Shown: positions 7,337-13,725, counted from the first letter of the stretch. The stretch: 17,209 bases of DNA from Candidatus Woesearchaeota archaeon (GCA_019323195.1 JAHWHQ010000026.1:1-17209), one strand, 5' to 3'. A program made the numbers and translations. Notes: a model not told the origin generated them from the sequence alone.

Positions 7337-7812
7337 AAAAAACAGCAGTTTACCCGGGAAGCTTTGACCCGGTTACAGACGGGCATCTGGACGTATTGAA
7401 AAGGGCCCTGAAGATATTTGACAAGGTAGTAGTTGCAGTAGGTGAAAATCCAGATAAGCAGTACCTATTTACCTCGAAGGAGAGGGTGGATATGATTGAA
7501 AATGTGGTTAAGGGCATGGATGTTGAGGTTGACCATTTCTCAGGTCTTCTTATAGGCTTCGCAGTTAAGAAAAAGGCGAATGCTATTGTAAGGGGCCTAA
7601 GGGCTGTCTCTGATTTTGACTCAGAGTTCCAGAATGCCCTTATGAACAGGAAGCTGAATGATAATATCGAGACGGTTTTTATAATGACAAGGGGGATGTA
7701 TTCCTATCTGAGCTCATCTCTTGTTAAGGAGGCAGCAGGCCTTGGGGCCAGGCTTAACGGCATGGTACCTGCCTATGTTGAGAAGAAGCTCAAGGAAAAG
7801 TTCGGCAGGTAA
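7333..7812 (+). CDS. coaD: phosphopantetheine adenylyltransferase, bacterial CoaD type
   Basis: Transfers AMP from ATP to 4'-phosphopantetheine, the penultimate CoA step and thus the step just before its operon partner. It is 159 residues, exactly bacterial CoaD size. Diagnostic motifs: YPGSFDPVTDGHLDVL at 7-22 with His18 of the nucleotidyltransferase (T/H)xGH site, the KQYLFTSKERVDMI loop, RGLRAVSDFDSEFQ with the phosphate-binding Arg, and SYLSSSLVKEAA around 123-134 (the ISSTxVRE-like motif). Archaea usually encode the distant COG1019-type enzyme, so this version points to horizontal transfer into the lineage. AAGGTGA sits just before the start, which overlaps the coaE stop (ATGA). It converges on the regulator gene with two bases between stops. 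Confidence 0.93.
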   Translation: MKKTAVYPGSFDPVTDGHLDVLKRALKIFDKVVVAVGENPDKQYLFTSKERVDMIENVVKGMDVEVDHFSGLLIGFAVKKKANAIVRGLRAVSDFDSEFQNALMNRKLNDNIETVFIMTRGMYSYLSSSLVKEAAGLGARLNGMVPAYVEKKLKEKFGR

Positions 7813-7814
7813 AG

Positions 7815-8483
7815 CTATAAGCTGGCATATTCATCGGTTTCCTTGTCTGTTTCAGCTGTTTTCTTAAGGTATATATGGATAAGGCACTCATTAGAGCCTT
7901 TTGCTATCGTCTTTTTGAGGATTATCTTGCTGTAGCCAAGGTTCCTGGCTGTCATCACGCCGCATAAGGCGGATGTTGTTGCGCATAAAGAGGGGGATTT
8001 CCTTATTTTCCTGCCGAAAGGGCATTTCGTGTTCTTAAGGATGATCATGTCTTCTGTCCTTTCCATCACTATAAAGCTGCCGCCTATCTTGCGCTGGGCA
8101 TCTAGTAATGAGTCTATGACCTGGGTGTAGTTGAGCTTATTTACGCCATGGAACTGCTTGTACTGCTCTTCAATGCCTTTGGCGCTGGAGATGGCTGCTT
8201 TTTTTATCCTCTTCCTGGATTCAGGATCATTAAGCTGTGATGCTATCTCAAGCAGGGTGCTGTTAAAATAGGCTTCACGGGATAATGTAACGGAAATGTA
8301 CCACAGCTTGGCCATGCCGAGCTGTTTAAAGTCCACCAGGGCCTTTTCCTTGATAATGGCCAGGTATTTGCCTATCGTCATCCTGTTAAGGCCGAGATAA
8401 TGGGCTATATCAGAAGATGTTACCCCCAGAGGGCTGTTTTTGATGAAATTGATTATTTTCTTTTCAGTATCTGAATTAAACAT
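7815..8483 (-). CDS. winged-helix transcriptional regulator with a Cys-rich output domain
   Basis: A 222-residue protein. Residues ~5-62 form a winged helix: helix-turn-helix VTSSDIAHYLGLNRMTIGKYLAIIKEK at 21-47, then a wing around 50-62. Residues ~70-135 are helical. The C-terminal domain (135-208) carries Cys154 (KCPFG), Cys167, Cys174 and Cys200 in a C-P-F-G ... L-C ... C ... G-S-N-E-C-L-I-H-I pattern. This resembles the sensory/output domain found in methanogen regulators (MetOD1-like); the match is from memory of the pattern, not a search. The cysteines could bind metal, an Fe-S cluster or sense redox. It lies divergent from the 8664 membrane gene, whose promoter has a palindrome, so autoregulation and control of that gene are plausible. 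The C-terminal 15 residues are charged and look disordered. Confidence 0.75.
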   Translation of the reverse strand: MFNSDTEKKIINFIKNSPLGVTSSDIAHYLGLNRMTIGKYLAIIKEKALVDFKQLGMAKLWYISVTLSREAYFNSTLLEIASQLNDPESRKRIKKAAISSAKGIEEQYKQFHGVNKLNYTQVIDSLLDAQRKIGGSFIVMERTEDMIILKNTKCPFGRKIRKSPSLCATTSALCGVMTARNLGYSKIILKKTIAKGSNECLIHIYLKKTAETDKETDEYASL

Positions 8484-8528
8484 GGTTCCCCCCTGCTTTA
8501 ACTATCAGATGGATTAACGGGTTGCTAA

Positions 8529-8536
8529 TATTTAAA
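8529..8536 (-). promoter_or_regulatory. TATA box for the regulator gene
   Basis: The minus strand reads TTTAAATA, 53 nt before ATG 8483, giving a leader of about 25 nt that contains a G-run (GGGGGGAACC) before the start. Confidence 0.5.
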
Positions 8537-8563
8537 AGTTACGCTTATTGATTATTGACATAA

Positions 8564-8579
8564 CCGAAAGATTTATATA
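8564..8579 (+). promoter_or_regulatory. strong BRE/TATA promoter of the 116-aa membrane protein
   Basis: CCGAAAG (BRE-like) is followed by ATTTATATA, the best consensus core promoter in the window. Transcription would start near 8601-8604, inside the palindrome at 8590-8608, leaving a ~60-nt leader. Confidence 0.65.
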
Positions 8580-8589
8580 GTTGATGTGC

Positions 8590-8608
8590 GGTATTGATTA
8601 TCAATACC
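8590..8608. promoter_or_regulatory. perfect palindrome at the predicted transcription start (candidate operator)
   Basis: GGTATTGA, spacer TTA, TCAATACC: an uninterrupted 8+8 inverted repeat. It starts about 11 bp after the TATA box and spans the expected start site, where a bound repressor would block RNA polymerase. The divergent winged-helix regulator is the obvious candidate to bind it, but that link is inferred. Confidence 0.55.
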
Positions 8609-8627
8609 CTTAGACAATCTAAAGGGT
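8606..8627 (+). other. 5' leader hairpin
   Basis: ACCCTTAGA, loop CAA, TCTAAAGGGT form a stem with one bulged base. It would lie at the very 5' end of the mRNA of the 116-aa membrane protein and could protect the transcript. Its left edge shares three bases with the palindrome. Confidence 0.45.
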
Positions 8628-8663
8628 ATGTTTAAGAGGTAAAACGAACGAGGTGAAAAGACA

Positions 8664-9014
8664 ATGGACAAAAGAGTAGGAAATTACTCCTTTATTATCG
8701 GGGTAATCATAGCGATTGTCCTGGGTGTCTTCTCATTAGGAACCGCAACGCCTATGCTGGCATCACTGCTGGTTGTTTTAGGGCTGATTGTAGGGTTTCT
8801 TAATGTGACAGGCAAAGAGACGAAAGAGTTCCTTTTGGTTGCAGTGGTTCTGGTAATTTCTGCAAGCATGGGAGGAGCTAGTGCTACACTGGGAGGAGTC
8901 CAGTACATCGGGCAATACCTAAGCGGCATATTTACGCAGGTTTTGGCTTTCGTTGTCCCTGCAACAGTCGTTGTTGCTTTAAAGGACATCTGGAACCTGG
9001 GACAGGTACAGTAA
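8664..9014 (+). CDS. four-TM membrane protein of unknown function, 116 aa
   Basis: A 116-residue hydrophobic protein with four probable membrane helices at about 9-27, 31-48, 55-73 and 84-105, separated by short loops (only the 49-54 loop is clearly charged, GKETKE). Both ends are short and polar. The third helix/loop is unusually rich in small residues (SASMGGASATLGG). I recognise no enzyme or transporter motif. It has the strongest-looking promoter in the window, a structured leader, a GAGGTG ribosome binding site (seven bases before the ATG) and a long T-rich terminator, so it is probably a well-expressed single-gene unit. An abundant structural or envelope membrane protein would fit, but this is inference. 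Confidence 0.75.
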   Translation: MDKRVGNYSFIIGVIIAIVLGVFSLGTATPMLASLLVVLGLIVGFLNVTGKETKEFLLVAVVLVISASMGGASATLGGVQYIGQYLSGIFTQVLAFVVPATVVVALKDIWNLGQVQ

Positions 9015-9019
9015 ATCCA

Positions 9020-9043
9020 TTTTCTTTATTTTTTTATTTTTTT
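9020..9043 (+). terminator. T-rich terminator after the 116-aa membrane protein gene
   Basis: Three T-runs (TTTTCTTT, ATTTTTTT, ATTTTTTT) follow six bases after the stop codon with no hairpin, typical of archaeal termination. Confidence 0.6.
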
Positions 9044-9055
9044 AAAATAATTAAC

Positions 9056-9063
9056 TTTAAATA
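9056..9063 (+). promoter_or_regulatory. TATA box for map
   Basis: TTTAAATA begins 31 nt before ATG 9087 with no ribosome binding site; leaderless. Confidence 0.6.
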
Positions 9064-9086
9064 AAAAGCCTGAACACTTATTCTTT

Positions 9087-9983
9087 ATGGACGCTGAAAC
9101 ATTAGACAAATACAGGAAGGCAGGAAGGATAGCTGCAGAGGCCTTAGAGTACGGCAAAGGCCTTATAAAGAAAGAAGCCAGGGTTCTTGACGTCTGCAAT
9201 AAGGTTGAGCAGAAGATAGAGGAGCTTGGGGCAAAGCCTGCTTTTCCGGCGCAGGTCTCTATGGATGATACAGCTGCGCATTACTGCCCTAAGGATGATG
9301 ATGATATTGTCTTTTCAGAGCAATTGGTAAGCCTTGACGTAGGGGTTCATGTTGACGGCCTTATAGGTGATAATGCATGCAGCGTAGACCTTTCAGGGAA
9401 GCATTCTGAGCTGATCAAAGCATCTGAAGAGGCGCTTAAGGCTGCCATCGGGAAGGTCAAGCTGGGTGTCAGGCTTAGCGAGATAGGGAAGGCTATCGAG
9501 GATGCGATAAAAGGGTTTGGCTTTAATCCTGTAAGGAACCTTTCAGGGCACGGCCTTGATTCCTATAACATACATTGTTATCCTACCATACCCAATTTTG
9601 ATACAAAGGAAGACTCTGTCCTTGAGGAAGGTGTTATAGCTATCGAGCCTTTTGCAACTGACGGCACAGGGATGATACATGAGAAAGGCGAGGCTTCTGT
9701 CTTCTCGATGATAGGAAAAAAGCCTGTAAGGATAGGGTTTGTAAGGAACATACAGAAGGAGATAGAGGGCTATAACGGCCTGCCTTTCACGACAAGATGG
9801 CTTACAAGGAAATATTCAGAGGCGCAGGTGAAGTATGCGCTGAACCAGTTCAAGCAGCTCGATATAATAAAGGAATACCCACCCCTGGTAGAGAGGTCTA
9901 ACGGCTTAGTGAGCCAGGCAGAGCACAGCTTATTGGTAGAAGAAGGTAAGGTAGAGGTATTGACTGTAAAAGGGCAGGGTTAG
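9087..9983 (+). CDS. map: methionine aminopeptidase, type II
   Basis: Removes the initiator Met from new proteins in the cytoplasm using a two-metal site. The 298-residue length and the helical insert late in the catalytic domain are those of the archaeal/eukaryal type II enzyme. The five metal ligands are all visible: Asp84 (SLDVGVH), Asp95 (IGDNAC), His155 (SGHGLD), Glu187 (AIEPFA) and Glu279 (AEHSLLV); His65 (AAHYCP) is the substrate-side His. The predicted start gives leaderless spacing to the TATA box. The stop overlaps that of the convergent orphan gene by four bases. Confidence 0.95.
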   Translation: MDAETLDKYRKAGRIAAEALEYGKGLIKKEARVLDVCNKVEQKIEELGAKPAFPAQVSMDDTAAHYCPKDDDDIVFSEQLVSLDVGVHVDGLIGDNACSVDLSGKHSELIKASEEALKAAIGKVKLGVRLSEIGKAIEDAIKGFGFNPVRNLSGHGLDSYNIHCYPTIPNFDTKEDSVLEEGVIAIEPFATDGTGMIHEKGEASVFSMIGKKPVRIGFVRNIQKEIEGYNGLPFTTRWLTRKYSEAQVKYALNQFKQLDIIKEYPPLVERSNGLVSQAEHSLLVEEGKVEVLTVKGQG

Positions 9984-10450
9984 TCAGGATTGGTTTTTTG
10001 GTTTTCTTTTAGTTCTTTTTCAAGGATTCCTTCCAAAATTTCTATCTTTCGGTAAGGGTCACATCTTTGCCCCCACTTATTTTTTACTACTTTTGGTTTA
10101 AGAGACTGAAGCTTGTCAGCAGTTTTATTATAAATCTCCTTAAATTCCTGGATGTAGCTTAAGAGTTTTGGTGAAATATCTTTTTTACTTTCAGGAGAAA
10201 GATAATTAAATGTCCTTATAATATCCATCAAACCTATCCTGCTTTGTTTAAGATGATATTCAATCAGATTTCTGATACAATAACTTAAATTATCCTCTTT
10301 CTTGTCCTTTCTATTATCGTAGTATGAAGAAACTGCATTATATAATCTTGTTAAGTGTTCATCTTCATAAGCGAGATTCTGCCCTATGTTGACTTGTCTC
10401 CAGGAATCAGTCCATCTTTTAAGATTACTATTATTTGTCTTATTTAGCAT
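9980..10450 (-). CDS. AT-rich orphan protein, 156 aa
   Basis: I recognise no family. The protein is strongly helical and charged, with many Lys/Asn/Tyr residues and no membrane segment or signal peptide, so it is probably cytoplasmic. A run such as LSYCIRNLIEYHLKQSRIGL suggests packed helices, and the Lys/Glu-rich C-terminus could be a coiled coil. Codon choice (AAA, AAT, TTA, AGA) differs from the AGG-rich neighbours and resembles the C39-like gene at 669, pointing to recent acquisition. A TATA box lies 32 nt before the start. It converges on map, sharing four bases. Confidence 0.6.
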   Translation of the reverse strand: MLNKTNNSNLKRWTDSWRQVNIGQNLAYEDEHLTRLYNAVSSYYDNRKDKKEDNLSYCIRNLIEYHLKQSRIGLMDIIRTFNYLSPESKKDISPKLLSYIQEFKEIYNKTADKLQSLKPKVVKNKWGQRCDPYRKIEILEGILEKELKENQKTNPD

Positions 10451-10474
10451 ATTAAGCAGAAGAACAAATCTTTC

Positions 10475-10482
10475 TTTTTAAA
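10475..10482 (-). promoter_or_regulatory. TATA box for the AT-rich orphan
   Basis: The minus strand reads TTTAAAAA beginning 32 nt before ATG 10450; leaderless spacing, which supports the gene being expressed. Confidence 0.5.
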
Positions 10483-10518
10483 CCTTTTCTTTCATATAAC
10501 TTTTTAGTAGTAATTTTA

Positions 10519-11148
10519 CTAAAAAACAACCCCACTAATGGCCAGAAATATGACAGAGATCCCTACTATCGTGAAATATACAGGCTTGCTCCAGTCAAGG
10601 ACCTTTTTGCCGTCAAACATCCAGACAGGGAGCATGTTAAAGAGTGCAAGCCAGGTGTTTATGATAAAGCCGTATTTGGCTATGCTTGCCAGTATTCCTG
10701 TTAGAGGAACAAGAAGGACAAGGGAAAGGAATACTGCGGCAACCGCAAGGTTTGCTATCGCGCCTGCTGCTGATATCCTGCCGTTCCTTCTTTTTCCTAC
10801 AGGGCCTGAGATCATGACTGCCCCTGGGGCTGCTATTACAAACCCTACAAAGGCCATTATGACAGCAAGGATAAGCATCTTGTCCCATGCCCTGAACTCT
10901 GCATGGCAGCCGTACTTTTGGGCTAGTATCTTGTGCGACATCTCGTGCGCTACAAACCCTAAACCTACGCTTAAGGATGATATCATGAAGAATGTTATGA
11001 AATCAAAGGAGAATAATGAGCCGCCAAGGATGATGGCGAACGCCAAAGAGATAGCAGCCCATGCCTTGATAAGGTCGATAAGCTCTTTCCTTGATGTAGT
11101 AATGCCTCCTATCAGCTCTATCTCATTGCCTGGGTTTATCAGCTTCAT
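10519..11148 (-). CDS. M50-family intramembrane metalloprotease (site-2 protease-like)
   Basis: A 209-residue membrane protein with about five to six helices. The zinc motif HEMSH is at 67-71 inside a helix, and the second metal-ligand motif NMLPVWMFDG is at 170-179 (Asp178), the equivalent of the family's N-P-x-P-x-x-D-G. Helices fall at about 28-42, 48-72, 90-113, 127-150, 158-172 and 190-208. This compact form without PDZ or CBS domains is common in archaea. Such proteases cut transmembrane segments of regulators or other membrane proteins; the substrate here is unknown. Leaderless promoter upstream. Confidence 0.88.
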   Translation of the reverse strand: MKLINPGNEIELIGGITTSRKELIDLIKAWAAISLAFAIILGGSLFSFDFITFFMISSLSVGLGFVAHEMSHKILAQKYGCHAEFRAWDKMLILAVIMAFVGFVIAAPGAVMISGPVGKRRNGRISAAGAIANLAVAAVFLSLVLLVPLTGILASIAKYGFIINTWLALFNMLPVWMFDGKKVLDWSKPVYFTIVGISVIFLAISGVVF

Positions 11149-11168
11149 ATTACGCTAATAAGAGGAGC

Positions 11169-11177
11169 TAATATAAA
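11169..11177 (-). promoter_or_regulatory. TATA box for the M50 protease gene
   Basis: The minus strand reads TTTATATTA beginning 29 nt before ATG 11148. Confidence 0.55.
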
Positions 11178-11192
11178 AAGTTAATCTTATTG

Positions 11193-11213
11193 GAAATCTC
11201 TGGCGAGATTTTC
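11193..11213. repeat. hairpin flanking the cloverleaf-like element
   Basis: GAAATCTC, loop TGGC, GAGATTTTC. Its right half contains GCGAGATTTTCAA (11203-11215), which also occurs inverted at 12881-12893, tying this region to the repeats around ribB. Confidence 0.5.
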
Positions 11214-11218
11214 AATCC

Positions 11219-11320
11219 CTCATACCGAAGGCAAATACCCCGCATGCTTTGGAATCTGAGATTCCTAACCCCCTCAGACTTTCAGTCTGGATTTAGTGCG
11301 GGGATTGCCATCGGCATGAG
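11219..11320. repeat. cloverleaf-like inverted-repeat element
   Basis: An imperfect long stem (11219-11244 with 11297-11320; two mismatches and a 2-nt bulge) encloses two perfect small hairpins: GGAATC-TGA-GATTCC at 11251-11265 and CAGACT-TTC-AGTCTG at 11275-11289. It lies between the M50 promoter and the 3' end of the 12-TM gene, where no reading frame is convincing. One arm recurs at 1287-1310. It could be a small non-autonomous mobile element or a structured RNA; there is no tRNA consensus in it. Confidence 0.65.
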
Positions 11321-11362
11321 CTATTGTTAAGTAAACCTGTAAGATTAGCTTTCAGCCGCCAG

Positions 11363-12826
11363 CTATTTAATATACCTGAACTCCTTTCTTGTCTCTGACA
11401 GGAATACCAGAAACCCCACTATGTAGAAAAGGGATATTACGATAAGGAAGATTATGAAATAGAAGGCAACAAGGTATCTTTTCAGGCTGAAAAGCAGGAA
11501 TCTTATGGTTTCAACGTAATATGAGGCAGTGCTCCTGAAGAAATAGAAGATGTAAAGGACAAAGAAAAGGTCTACAACCGCTATCCCCATCGCTATAAGC
11601 TTCTCTTTTATCCAGTGGCTTGAGCTCAGGAAGTAAACCACTAAGCCGAACAATAAGGATAGGAATACTACCAGGGCAAGGTTGGTACTGGCATTCAGCT
11701 GTGATGTTGTAATGTCAACGCCGATCAGCGACTCTACCTTTATGTCCTTAAGCTTAAAGACAGGGGCTATGATGAACACCAGCACAGACGCAAAGAACAT
11801 GGAAAGTTTCTTGCTGTCAGCAAAAAAGCCCTTGCCGCAATACAGCCTGTACCATATGTAAGCAGGAAGTATGAGGAGGAAAAGCATGCCGAATATGTTA
11901 AACAGGTATATCCAGCTTATGTACGCCTTTTGCAGGAGTGTGGATGATGCTGCAGTGTCTTTCAGGAACAGCAGGTAAAGCGGCTCATGCCCTGCCCCCA
12001 GCTGGCTGAAATAAAGGGTGTCATGAAAGCCGAGTATGTAAGGTATTATGAAGATGGCAACATCTGTAAGCAGGTGCAGGACCAATAGGCCGGAAATCCC
12101 AAGAAAAAAGCTTTCCTTTGAATGGAACAGCCCTATAAACTTTTCATAGAACCCCTCGCCTACATCCCCTATCTTGTAGATAAGGGATTTTGGGCTTAGC
12201 TTCTTGAAATGGACCCTGAATAATGTAAGCATGTAGAAGATGAAGGCGACTATAAGCAGGGATGCGTCAACAGCGATCGCCAGCCATTCCATCATGAGGT
12301 TAAAGAGCACGATAAAGAAGAATACAAGGACAAAGAATGTTGCTATGAACCTTTCCACCCTCTTGGCTGCTGTTGAGGCATAGCCTTTCTCATGGATGAC
12401 GCTCATTATGCTCGGCTTCTTTACCTTTATGAGGAAAGTGATCAAAGCTGAAAGGGCTATTAGGGCTATCCCTCCGGCATAGAAAGAGGTCAGTTCGACA
12501 GCTACGTTGTTGCTGATTATGAAGGTATACAGCGGAGCAAGAAGGTTGGCTTCCTCTGCTGATACATAGGCATAGCCTACCAGGCTTTTTGTTATGAGGA
12601 GGAAATATGAGATAATAAGGGAGATGTCGATCAGTTTATTCCTGACGCCGAAGAAGAGCTTTGTAAGGCTTATCCTGTAGAGCAGATAGCCTAAAAGGAG
12701 CCAGGAGAGTATCTTTTTCATGAAGTCAACATCCCCTGGAAGGTATTCGAAGAAATCAAGGAAGTTTACAACTATAAGGAAAATAAGGATAAAGACCTCA
12801 GTGGCTCTTATCGGTTTATTGCCCAT
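11363..12826 (-). CDS. polytopic membrane protein of unknown function, 487 aa
   Basis: About twelve hydrophobic stretches of 18-25 residues cover most of the protein, starting at residue 10 (VFILIFLIVVNF) and ending near 476. Short loops rich in Lys/Arg suggest an inner-membrane topology. One longer polar segment follows the mid-protein region (GFHDTLYFSQLGAGHEP). I recognise no transporter, glycosyltransferase or protease motif, and no catalytic pattern stands out. Aromatic residues (Phe/Tyr) are very frequent. It reads as a single gene with a weak TATA-like AAATAAATA about 30 nt before the start. It ends next to the cloverleaf repeat and begins next to the 164-bp repeat. Confidence 0.75.
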   Translation of the reverse strand: MGNKPIRATEVFILIFLIVVNFLDFFEYLPGDVDFMKKILSWLLLGYLLYRISLTKLFFGVRNKLIDISLIISYFLLITKSLVGYAYVSAEEANLLAPLYTFIISNNVAVELTSFYAGGIALIALSALITFLIKVKKPSIMSVIHEKGYASTAAKRVERFIATFFVLVFFFIVLFNLMMEWLAIAVDASLLIVAFIFYMLTLFRVHFKKLSPKSLIYKIGDVGEGFYEKFIGLFHSKESFFLGISGLLVLHLLTDVAIFIIPYILGFHDTLYFSQLGAGHEPLYLLFLKDTAASSTLLQKAYISWIYLFNIFGMLFLLILPAYIWYRLYCGKGFFADSKKLSMFFASVLVFIIAPVFKLKDIKVESLIGVDITTSQLNASTNLALVVFLSLLFGLVVYFLSSSHWIKEKLIAMGIAVVDLFFVLYIFYFFRSTASYYVETIRFLLFSLKRYLVAFYFIIFLIVISLFYIVGFLVFLSETRKEFRYIK

Positions 12827-12873
12827 CCTGGGATTGTCTCTGGCTTACTTCTATTTATTTCTTTCTATAGTCC

Positions 12874-13037
12874 AGCAGTGTTGAAAATCTCGCTACGCTT
12901 CGGGTTAGCAGCTTCAAAATCCTTAATGTTTAGATTGATAGCTGACATCCCCCGACGGGTCCAACCCCCCTGTCAGCTTAAAGAACTATTTAATAGGATT
13001 TTGACCTTAGGCTGCTAACCTACATTTTCAACCCTGC
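12874..13037. repeat. 164-bp imperfect inverted repeat with nested hairpin
   Basis: The outer arms start GCAG..TTGAAAAT (12874-12888) and end ATTTTCAACCCTGC (13024-13037). Further in, GGTTAGCAGC (12903-12912) pairs with GCTGCTAACC (13011-13020) and TCAAAATCC (12914-12922) with GGATTTTGA (12996-13004). The centre has a perfect stem AGCTGACA/TGTCAGCT (12940-12947, 12971-12978) around a C-rich loop. The right end covers the last ten bases of ribB including its stop. It fills the space between ribB and the 12-TM gene. Confidence 0.65.
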
Positions 13038-13630
13038 TTATACCTTATAAGGTCCTTTATGGTATAGACAGAAAGCTTATGCTTTTCAGCGAACATCTTC
13101 AGGTCGGGCAGCTTGGCCATGCTTCCGTCATCATTCATGACCTCTGCGATGACAGCAGCAGGGTAGAGGTTTGCCATCCTGCACAGCTCGACAGCAGCCT
13201 CTGTATGGCCCTCCCTTTCAAGGATGCCGTTATTGGCTGCCCTTAGAGGGAATATATGCCCGGGCCTTGCAAGCTCTTCAGGCCTGCTTTTAGGGTCAAG
13301 AAGCACCTTGATTGTTTCCAGCCTGTCATCAACGCTCATGCCTGTTGTTGTGTTTCTCTTTGCATCGACAGACACTGCAAAAGGTGTGTTGAACCTGCAT
13401 GTGCTTTTAGGGACCATAAGGGGGATCTTCAGCTCGTCCAGCCTTTTTCCGTCCATAGGCATGCACATAAGCCCCTTGGCCCATTGTATGATATAATTAA
13501 GCTTAGAAGGGGTTGCCTTTTCAGCTGCGAGCACTATGTCCCCTTCATTCTCCCTGTTCTCGTCATCAACGATGATGATAAAATCTCCCCTCTGGAGCTC
13601 TTTTATAGCATCTTCTATTTTTCCAAACAT
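13028..13630 (-). CDS. ribB: 3,4-dihydroxy-2-butanone-4-phosphate synthase
   Basis: Converts ribulose 5-phosphate to the four-carbon precursor of the riboflavin xylene ring plus formate. It is 200 residues, a stand-alone RibB domain without the GTP cyclohydrolase II half of RibBA. Catalytic signatures are complete: DDENRENEGD at 22-31 (acidic metal loop), TTTGMSVDDR at 94-103, RPGHIFPLRA at 122-131 with His125, and REGHTEAAV at 139-147 with His142 and Glu144. The start is supported by a TATA box at leaderless distance, which leaves no room for an FMN riboswitch. The final codons lie inside the inverted repeat that follows. No other riboflavin gene is in the window. Confidence 0.95.
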   Translation of the reverse strand: MFGKIEDAIKELQRGDFIIIVDDENRENEGDIVLAAEKATPSKLNYIIQWAKGLMCMPMDGKRLDELKIPLMVPKSTCRFNTPFAVSVDAKRNTTTGMSVDDRLETIKVLLDPKSRPEELARPGHIFPLRAANNGILEREGHTEAAVELCRMANLYPAAVIAEVMNDDGSMAKLPDLKMFAEKHKLSVYTIKDLIRYKQG

Positions 13631-13650
13631 AGGTCTAAAGAAGCAGGAGC

Positions 13651-13658
13651 TATTTAAA
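13651..13658 (-). promoter_or_regulatory. TATA box for ribB
   Basis: The minus strand reads CAAAAATCTTTTTAAATA, with the TTTAAATA beginning 28 nt before ATG 13630. The BRE side is nearly identical to that of the divergent hom promoter. Confidence 0.6.
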
Positions 13659-13674
13659 AAGATTTTTGTTTGGA

Positions 13675-13695
13675 CTGCTAACCTACATTTTCAAC
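13675..13695 (+). repeat. 21-bp repeat between the ribB and hom promoters
   Basis: CTGCTAACC-TAC-ATTTTCAAC, identical over 21 bases to 13012-13032 at the other end of ribB. An inverted third copy at 12880-12911 has the same ends but 14 bases in the middle. This copy sits centrally between the two divergent TATA boxes. Confidence 0.75.
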
Positions 13696-13718
13696 AACGC
13701 CTTTTTGAAGCAAAAATC

Positions 13719-13725
13719 TTATAAA
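13719..13725 (+). promoter_or_regulatory. TATA box for hom
   Basis: GCAAAAATCTTATAAA, with TTATAAA beginning 30 nt before ATG 13749; leaderless. Confidence 0.6.

Noticed and set aside
9993..10020. T-rich tract after map as its terminator
   Set aside because: It may act as one, but it lies inside the coding end of the convergent orphan gene, where A/T-rich codons explain it equally well.
11219..11320. tRNA gene suggested by the cloverleaf-like fold
   Set aside because: The outer stem is far longer than an acceptor stem, there is no T-arm GTTCGAAT-like sequence, no anticodon arm of proper size and no D-loop consensus.
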